A program made the translations under genes and the position numbers. The notes beneath the pieces were generated by a model, which ran no database searches, had not been told where the DNA came from, and worked only from the letters and a program-made list of their open reading frames with translations. DNA of 5,205 nucleotides from positions 1 through 5,205 of the forward strand of contig JAJTBL010000143.1 in the NCBI GenBank assembly GCA_021286925.1, in the 5' to 3' direction. Shown in pieces: positions 1-5,205 of the stretch (position 1 is the first letter of the stretch; each line of letters opens with the position of its first letter). Origin of the DNA: Spirochaetia bacterium. GTDB lineage: Bacteria > Spirochaetota > Spirochaetia > Treponematales > Rectinemataceae.

Positions 1-1935
1 AAACCTTCTGTCTTTGCGGGAAAACCGGCAATTAGTTTTGCGCTCTTCAAAGGTCGCTTTAAAATCCGGGATAAAAGCCGGAGAAAGCCTCTGCATCCGA
101 TTTTTATTCATCGCGAGCAAGATCGAATTGAGCTTGAGTTCGCCAAGCAGGGGGATACGAAAAACACTGCTGTCAAGCTCAAATTTTCAGAAATTGACGG
201 TCTTGTTTGCCTTGAAATCAGCGCTGCTCAGCCCGATCTGACCCTCGACCTTCGCCTTCCCATGAAACCGGATGAAAAAATCTTCGGATGCGGCGAACAT
301 TTCAGCGCATTCAATCTGCGGGGCAAAAAGGTCAAAATCTGGGTGGAAGAACATATCGGAACCCTGGAAACAGCGGCGAAAATCCTCAAACTGATGCTGG
401 GCATTAAACCAAAGCTTATGCCGTTTTCCCGATATTCGACCTACCACCCTCAACCGACTTTCATTTCTTCCTGCAAATACTTTGTCCACCTCGATTCTGA
501 CGCGTACAGCCTGCTCGACTTTACCGCTCCTGATTATGCGGTCATCAGAATCACCAAACTCCCTGCGCGGGTTTACCTTGGCAGAGGACAAACCCATGCA
601 GAAATAACCGAGCGCTTGACGGAACTCATCGGCCGACCGCCTGTTCTGCCTTCATGGCTTTTTGACGGCATTATCCTGGGAATCCAGGACGGCACTGAGC
701 GATGCGCTCAGAAGACGGCAATCATGCGAAAGGCAGGAGCGGCTGTCTGCGGAATATGGGCGCAGGATTGGGAAGGCCAGCGGATTACCTATTTCGGCAA
801 ACAGCTGCGATGGGATTATCGGGCGGACTCCAGATTGTACCCTGAGCTTGCGTCGCGGATTGCGGACTGGAAACAAGCAGGGATCCGCTTTCTCGGCTAT
901 ATCAACCCCTAGCGCTGCGATGATGGCCAACTTTTCAAGGAAGCCAAAGCCCGAGGTTACCTCGCGCTGAAACCGGATGGAACGATGTATCTGACGAAAG
1001 CGACCAGCTTTCCGTTCGGGATTGTGGATCTGACCAATCCTGAAGCTTTTGCCTGGTATAAATCGATTATTGCAAAGAACATGATCGAAATCGACATGGC
1101 CGGATGGATGGCGGACTTTGGCGAATACCTTCCGGCTGACGCTCTGCTGAAAGGCGGCTCGGGCAGAGACTTTCACAATCGCTGGCCGGTTCTCTGGGCG
1201 AAGCTGAACCGCGAAGCGGTTGAAGAAGCAGGAAAATCAGGTGAAATTTGCTTTTTTACGCGGGCAGGCTTTACAGGCACTTCCCGATATTCGACCCTCG
1301 CGTGGAATGGCGATCAGCATGTCGACTGGTCCGATGATTACGGCATTGGCTCGGTCGTGAGGGCAAGCCTTTCGCTCGGCTTGAGCGGAATGCCCCAGGT
1401 TCACAGCGATGTCGGAGGTTATACAACCCTTCCCAAGATGGTGCGTTCCAAGGAGCTTTTCCTGCGCTGGCTCGAAATGTCGGCGTTCAGTCCGGTCCTG
1501 CGTACGCACGAAGGCAATAGGCCCGAAGCGAACTGGCAATTCGATTCGGACGAGGAAACCATTGCGGCCGTTTCGCGTTTTTCCCGCATCCACGCGAACT
1601 TGAAGCCCTATTTGCTGGCCGCAGCGCAGGAAGCCGCTGCCCGGGGCATTCCGTTCATGCGGCCGCTCTTCTACCATTATGACGGTGACTTTGGCGATGA
1701 TGAAGACAAGGCCTATCTCCTGGGGCGGGATCTGGCAGTGTATCCGGTTTTAAAGCCGAATGCCAAAAGCCGAAAGCTCATTCTGCCGAAGGATAACTGG
1801 ATATATCTCTGGGACGGAACCGGATATGCAGGCGGCGCAGCAGAAGTATCGGCACCGCTCGGCACAATACCGGTTTTTTATAGAAGTAATTCAGAATACC
1901 GCAAGCTGTTTGAAGAACTGAAGGATATCCGCTGA
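1..1935 (+). pseudogene. yihQ: GH31 sulfoquinovosidase-like alpha-glycosidase (YihQ family), 5'-partial, interrupted by in-frame TAG
   Basis: The frame is open from base 1 and closes with TGA at 1933-1935 (645 codons). Sulfoquinovosidases hydrolyse sulfoquinovosyl glycerol or sulfolipid to release sulfoquinovose, feeding sulfo-glycolysis. Recognisable YihQ landmarks, in order, are FKGRFKIRDK (codons 16-25), FGCGEHFSAFNLRGK (around codons 95-109), QPTFISS, LGIQDGTE (Gln codon 229), GIWAQDW (Gln codon 255), VDLTNPEAFAWYK, WMADFGEYLP (nucleophile Asp, codon 372), WNGDQHVDW (acid/base Asp, codon 438), HSDVGGYTT (sulfonate-site Tyr, codon 474), RTHEGNRP, and a C-terminus PVFYRSNSEY matching the family end. 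YihQ is about 678 residues, so about 33 N-terminal residues lie off the window. Codon 304 (910-912) is TAG where YihQ has Tyr337, with no frame change on either side. The sulfonate-binding Arg301 equivalent is Gln (codon 268). The longest uninterrupted part downstream, from ATG 985, lacks the first half of the barrel, so neither fragment should be active alone. No other sulfoquinovose-pathway genes are in view. Family call is firm; functional status is uncertain. Confidence 0.88.
910..912 (+). other. In-frame TAG inside the GH31 reading frame
   Basis: The sequence reads Tyr-Ile-Asn-Pro-TAG-Arg-Cys-Asp-Asp-Gly. E. coli YihQ has Tyr-Ile-Asn-Pro-Tyr-Val-Ala-Ser-Asp at this point. The distance from the conserved Trp (codon 271, YihQ Trp304) to the stop is 33 residues in both proteins, so nothing is inserted or deleted before it. 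A single transversion from TAC or TAT explains it. The frame resumes with clear homology within five codons. Confidence 0.95.
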
Positions 1936-1972
1936 GTTGCAGCATCGATCCCGCTTTGACGCAGTTCAGCAA

Positions 1973-2006
1973 GCCTTCAGCTGAAGGCAGCCTTCTGCTG
2001 AAGGCA
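1973..2006. repeat. Two tandem 17-bp palindromic units at the convergent 3' ends; possible hairpin terminator
   Basis: Positions 1973-1989 and 1990-2006 are near-identical copies of a 17-bp unit (GCCTTCAGCTGAAGGCA), differing only at the seventh base (A in the first copy, T in the second). The first 16 bases of copy one form a perfect palindrome. Each copy can fold as a 6-bp stem GCCTTC/GAAGGC with a four-base loop on either strand, and the two copies can also pair with each other through a 9-bp stem (1973-1981 with 1997-2005). The repeat lies 37 bp past the GH31 stop and contains the stop codon of the - strand AlaX gene, so it encodes the last residues of AlaX. Its location between convergent genes suggests a bidirectional stop, but there is no T-run on either side, so intrinsic termination is only a guess. 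The 41-bp gap itself (1936-1976) shows nothing else. Confidence 0.6.
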
Positions 2007-3209
2007 TTCGCGCAATGCTGCGGCATAGGCTTCAGCCTTGGTTTCATCCTGGAAGACCGCCCGGAATAGGCTGGCCGAACCGCCGCCTCTGCCTTCAAAT
2101 GCTCCGAGCAGTGGTTTGGCGCAGGATGCGATATCCCAGGATGCATCGATGCCGCGGGCGGCGATGACGGTTTTTGCCGGCACCGAAATAACGATGACAT
2201 CAAGGCTTGCATTCTGGGCAGCTTTTACGGTTTCCAGAACTTCATCAGCATCGCGATCATCAGAGCGCAGAAAGAGCAGCTTGAGCTTTTCGCCACGCTC
2301 TGCCGCTTCCTTGACTGCCATGGAAACTTCGAGCCGGGCTCTTTGCGATACCAGAAGCTTCTTCGCGCTTTCGAGGGCGGACGATTTCCGCATGAGCAAT
2401 GCAACCCGCTCATCAGCTTCATCAGTCGAGGTGCCCAGCCTTCCGGCCAGGTTTTTCAGCGCTTCATGCTGCCGACGAAGATGCTGCACCGCGCGGTTTC
2501 CGGCAGTAAAGTAGATTCTGGTATTGCCTTTGTATTTTTCAGCAGCAAGGATTCTCAGAAGCCGCACCTGCCCCAGATGGCTGACATGGGTACCGCAGCA
2601 GGGCGACCAGTCATAGTTCTGTATTTCGACAATTCTCAGGACTTCTTCGCCGTTCAGAGCTTCTTCAGGCGGTCGTTTTCTCAGCTGAAAGTCGGCGGGA
2701 TTTTCAGGCGGGCAGTAATGGATAAGCATCGGGACTTCGCGCTCGATGAAAAAATCACTGCGGCGCTCAATTTCCGTTATCTGAGATGCGCTCAGAGACG
2801 GTGCTGTGACATCGATGGTGCAATATTCGGTTCCAAGATGAAAGCTGATCGTATGGATGCCCATGTCTTTTTCCAGGATGCCCGACAGCAGATGCTGTCC
2901 TGAATGCTGCTGCATATGGTCGCGGCGCCGGGCTTCGTCAACTTGAAGCACAACGATATCTCCAACGGCAAAGTCCGCAGTATGAGCCTCAAGGACATGG
3001 ACAATAGCCTTTCCTGCTTCACGGACCATCACAACCGGACAGCCTTGTATGCTGCCCTTATCGCAGGGCTGACCGCCGCCTTCTGGATAAAATATTGTCT
3101 TGTCGAGAATTACTTCAAGACCATCTGCGCCATCCTGAACACCCAGGACAGTAGCGCTGTCCATAAAGAGATCAGGATGAGAGTAGAATTTTTTTTCTGT
3201 CACCAGCAT
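1977..3209 (-). CDS. Alanyl-tRNA editing protein, long form (AlaX-L), with DHHA1-type C-terminal domain
   Basis: This is a stand-alone trans-editing enzyme related to the editing and C-terminal domains of alanyl-tRNA synthetase. Members hydrolyse Ser-tRNA(Ala) and/or Gly-tRNA(Ala) in the cytosol. The 410-residue protein shows the N-terminal barrel motif FYPEGGGQPCDKG (residues 40-52), the editing-core zinc motif HSGQH (102-106, HxxxH) and the second zinc half C204-x3-H208 in SPCCGTHVS. A predicted helical segment follows (about 235-310), then a DHHA1-like domain with the GRGGG motif at 373-377. No aminoacylation domain is present, so it is not alaS. The length matches AlaX-L proteins of about 400 residues. 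I chose ATG at 3209 over an upstream GTG at 3230 because GGAGG lies six bases before the ATG and because family proteins begin close to the TEKKFY segment. The gene follows SMC by 33 bp on the same strand and is probably in its operon. Its final codons lie within a tandem palindrome. All zinc ligands are present, so it should be active. Confidence 0.93.
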   Translation of the reverse strand: MLVTEKKFYSHPDLFMDSATVLGVQDGADGLEVILDKTIFYPEGGGQPCDKGSIQGCPVVMVREAGKAIVHVLEAHTADFAVGDIVVLQVDEARRRDHMQQHSGQHLLSGILEKDMGIHTISFHLGTEYCTIDVTAPSLSASQITEIERRSDFFIEREVPMLIHYCPPENPADFQLRKRPPEEALNGEEVLRIVEIQNYDWSPCCGTHVSHLGQVRLLRILAAEKYKGNTRIYFTAGNRAVQHLRRQHEALKNLAGRLGTSTDEADERVALLMRKSSALESAKKLLVSQRARLEVSMAVKEAAERGEKLKLLFLRSDDRDADEVLETVKAAQNASLDVIVISVPAKTVIAARGIDASWDIASCAKPLLGAFEGRGGGSASLFRAVFQDETKAEAYAAALRECLQQKAAFS

Positions 3210-3215
3210 GAAAAG

Positions 3216-3220
3216 CCTCC
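3216..3220 (-). promoter_or_regulatory. Shine-Dalgarno sequence for AlaX-L
   Basis: On the - strand the sequence reads GGAGG followed by six bases and ATG (start at 3209). It is a strong match to the anti-SD, and it decides the start codon against the upstream GTG at 3230, which would overlap the SD region itself. Confidence 0.85.
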
Positions 3221-3242
3221 GGCGAATCACAAAAGGCCGGCG

Positions 3243-5205
3243 TCAGCCTGCCGAGGGCGGCAGCTGTCTTCCGGTCTCAAAAACCACATCTTCTTCAATG
3301 AAATCGTCGTCCTGTGCAATAACGACGGAAGCCTCTCCCGCCTGATGCCGCTCGAGCCGAACTGCGATTGCCTTGGTTACTCCAGATTCTTCCATGGTGA
3401 CACCAAGGAGGGTGTCGGCGCCGCTGACCGTCTTCTTGTTATGCGTAATGACGATAAACTGACTAGTGCGTGAAAATTCGCGCAGCATATTCACCAGCGA
3501 AATGACGTTCGCTTCATCGAGGGCTGCATCGATTTCATCCAGGAAACAGAAGGGAGAGGGTTTGACCATGTCGGTTGCGAACAATAGCGAAATCGCGGTC
3601 AGGGCCTTTTCCCCGCCCGAAAGCAGGGAAATGGATTCAAGCTTTTTCCCGGGAGGCTGAGCCAGAATTTCGATACCCGATTCCAGAATGTGATCTGGAT
3701 CTGACAGCCTGAGCTCGGCTCGACCGCCGCCCATGAGGCGCCTGAACATATTGTGAAAATTCTTCTTTATCTTGTTATAGGTCTGAAGAAAAAGCTCAGC
3801 GCTTTCTTCCCGGATCTGGTCAGTGATGAGTTTCAAGTCATTGCGGGCTTTCTGAAGATCAGCCATCTGCGCCGAAAGGAAGTCATAGCGCTCTTTGACT
3901 TCGCGATACTCCTCGGGCGCCATCAAGTTGACAGAACCCAAATCCTTGAGCTGGTTTCGAAAGAAGGCCAGCCTTTCGCGCAATTCTGAAAGCGGAACCC
4001 TGATTTCGAACATCCGGTCTTCAAATTCACTGAGGTCCCGGGAATACAGTTCCTTGAAGTTCTCCCTGATGTTCTTGATCTCCGTCTCGCTCTGGGCGAT
4101 TTCGAGATGGATGCTTTCCATTTCATTCTGAATCGCCTGCATCCGGTCGGCAAGGCGGGAGGCGTCTTTCTTGCGCTGAACGAGATCTGAGTTCTTCGTT
4201 TCTATGGTCTGCTCGAGCTGATGCATATCGCCGGCAAGTTTTTTGCCTTTGGCTTCAATTTCGTCAAGTTCGTCCTGAAGCTGTTCCAGCTCTTCGCCGA
4301 TTTCCGTTTTCCGCCGTGTTTCCGAGAATATTTCGGCTTCCTGTTCGCGAAGGAAGGCTTCCTGCCCGGCGATCTCCCGGCGGAATACCGCAAGCGCATC
4401 CTGAGCGCCGGTCATCTGCGTCTGCACCCGGGCTTTTGCCAGCCGGGCATCTTCCAGGGTTTTGCGATAGGCTTCTATTTTTTCGCCCAGGCTCCGGTTG
4501 TCGTTTTCCAGCTCGGTAATCCGTGCATTGAGCCGTGCGATTTCTTCCAGATTGCGGGTAATTGAAGTGTCGATAGTTCGCTTTTTTGTAATAATTCCTT
4601 CTGGAGAAAGAAATTCATCAAGAAAAGCCGGAGTAGTTGCCCGGTACTCCGCAAATTTTGAAGCTATCAGATCCGCGAGCTTTGCGCTTTCAGAAAGGTC
4701 TTCAAGGGAAGACAAAAGGCGGGAAATCAAGGCTTCCGTGTTGGCTGCGTCGAAATTGCTCGCCCGGCGGATATCTTCGACCAGCACAGCCTTGCCGGCC
4801 ATCCTAGCCTTCAAGGTATCCGCAAGGGCTGCGATTTCTTCTTCAAGCGCTTTATGAGCTTGCGAAGAATAGCCGGTTTCTTTCAGCCGAATATCAAGCT
4901 GTTCAACAATGTCTTCGGTGATTTCATCCAGTTTGGTCCGGTCATGCCGGACAGCCTCTTCCAAGGCTGAAATCGAAATGCGGCACTTTGCGGCTTCTTC
5001 ATCATTCGCTTTGAGCGCCAGCGCTGCCGCCTTTATCCCCGACTCAAACTCTTCGATACGCTTTTCCGCGTCCTTGAGTCTGAGGCGGTAATCGGACAGT
5101 TCCGCCTCTTTTTCTTCTTCCTCTTCCCGCAGTGAAGCGATTTTTTCTTTGACTGCCTTCGCGCGCATTTCAAGCTGGTCGATCTTGGCATTCACTTCTC
5201 GCAGT
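3243..5205 (-). CDS. smc: Chromosome segregation ATPase SMC, C-terminal part (5' end outside window)
   Basis: The frame is open to the window edge (first full codon at 5204-5202) and ends with TGA at 3245-3243, giving 653 visible residues. The GTG at 5195 is an internal Val inside coiled coil, not a start. SMC dimers are ABC-type ATPases that entrap and organise chromosomal DNA with ScpA/ScpB. Residues 1-130 and about 205-440 are charged heptad-rich coiled coil. Between them, about 130-205, is a less regular segment with prolines (TTPAFLDEFLSPEG at 190-203). The C-terminal head begins near VNLMAPEEY (about 425) and contains the ABC signature LSGGEKAL (528-535), Walker B with catalytic acid PFCFLDEIDAALDEA (551-565) and the H-loop region VITHN (about 585-589). 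An acidic tail of about 35 residues follows the last core strand. The N-terminal Walker A head lies beyond the right edge. The LDEIDAALD and VNLMAPEEY motifs favour SMC over RecN, SbcC or Rad50. No canonical SMC hinge is recognisable. AlaX-L follows 33 bp downstream. Confidence 0.94.
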   Translation of the reverse strand, partial: LREVNAKIDQLEMRAKAVKEKIASLREEEEEKEAELSDYRLRLKDAEKRIEEFESGIKAAALALKANDEEAAKCRISISALEEAVRHDRTKLDEITEDIVEQLDIRLKETGYSSQAHKALEEEIAALADTLKARMAGKAVLVEDIRRASNFDAANTEALISRLLSSLEDLSESAKLADLIASKFAEYRATTPAFLDEFLSPEGIITKKRTIDTSITRNLEEIARLNARITELENDNRSLGEKIEAYRKTLEDARLAKARVQTQMTGAQDALAVFRREIAGQEAFLREQEAEIFSETRRKTEIGEELEQLQDELDEIEAKGKKLAGDMHQLEQTIETKNSDLVQRKKDASRLADRMQAIQNEMESIHLEIAQSETEIKNIRENFKELYSRDLSEFEDRMFEIRVPLSELRERLAFFRNQLKDLGSVNLMAPEEYREVKERYDFLSAQMADLQKARNDLKLITDQIREESAELFLQTYNKIKKNFHNMFRRLMGGGRAELRLSDPDHILESGIEILAQPPGKKLESISLLSGGEKALTAISLLFATDMVKPSPFCFLDEIDAALDEANVISLVNMLREFSRTSQFIVITHNKKTVSGADTLLGVTMEESGVTKAIAVRLERHQAGEASVVIAQDDDFIEEDVVFETGRQLPPSAG

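Noticed and set aside
187..1176. - strand open frames of 136 and 174 codons opposite the GH31 gene
   Set aside because: They are shadows of a conserved coding frame; the translated sequences show no family motif.
985..1935. A separate downstream gene starting at ATG 985
   Set aside because: It is the same frame as the upstream part and continues the same GH31 domain mid-barrel. The ATG aligns inside a strand-loop region of YihQ, and only a poor SD precedes it.
3228..3230. GTG at 3230 as the AlaX start
   Set aside because: The extra MIRRRLF residues would be encoded by the Shine-Dalgarno region of the ATG at 3209, which has ideal spacing.
3248..3263. GC-rich hairpin (CTGCCG, loop AGGG, CGGCAG) at the 3' end of SMC
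   Set aside because: It lies within coding codons just before the stop, the stem is only 6 bp, and no proper T-run follows before the AlaX ribosome binding site, so I do not call it a terminator or attenuator.
2343..3473. Two + strand open frames of 186 and 189 codons opposite AlaX and the SMC end
   Set aside because: They lie antisense to well-conserved genes, have Cys/Arg/Ser-rich shadow-like composition, no recognisable domain and no convincing ribosome binding site.
5193..5195. GTG as start codon of SMC
   Set aside because: The frame stays open to the window edge, the sequence around it is coiled coil, and the Walker A head is missing, so the true start is outside the window.

Overview
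This is a gene-dense bacterial chromosomal window of roughly 50% GC with three genes, two of them cut by the window edges. Nothing in it looks like phage, plasmid, CRISPR or insertion-sequence DNA. The content (a GH31 sulfoquinovosidase-like enzyme, a long-form alanyl-tRNA editing protein and an SMC-type chromosome segregation ATPase) fits an anaerobic or environmental bacterium. The unusually short SMC arm makes me think of spirochaetes, but that is a weak inference and the window holds no phylogenetic marker that settles it.

Layout. From 1 to 1935 on the + strand lies a GH31 reading frame that aligns by recall almost end to end with E. coli YihQ (sulfoquinovosidase). It enters already open at base 1, so about 33 N-terminal residues lie outside the window. 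It is interrupted by an in-frame TAG at 910-912 exactly where YihQ has a conserved Tyr. The same frame then continues with full conservation, including both catalytic aspartates, to a TGA at 1933-1935. It is therefore a recent nonsense pseudogene, a sequence error or, less likely, a recoded or read-through gene. A short 41-bp convergent gap follows. The gap and the end of the next gene hold a tandem pair of 17-bp palindromic units (1973-2006).

On the - strand, reading from the right edge leftwards, come the C-terminal part of an SMC ATPase (5205 to 3243, 5' end outside the window) and, 33 bp later, an AlaX-L alanyl-tRNA editing protein (3209 to 1977). AlaX-L has a strong Shine-Dalgarno sequence in that 33-bp gap. 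The two - strand genes are probably co-transcribed. They are housekeeping functions (chromosome organisation and translation quality control) with no evident biochemical link to the sulfoquinovosidase, which is transcribed convergently.

No new multi-gene system is visible. The points that deserve a second look are the in-frame TAG, the replacement of the sulfonate-binding Arg in the same gene, the apparent absence of a canonical hinge in the SMC, and the tandem palindromes at the convergent 3' ends. All coding stretches are accounted for, and no gene-free stretch longer than 41 bp exists. Comparisons to E. coli YihQ and B. subtilis SMC are from memory of those proteins, not from a computed alignment.
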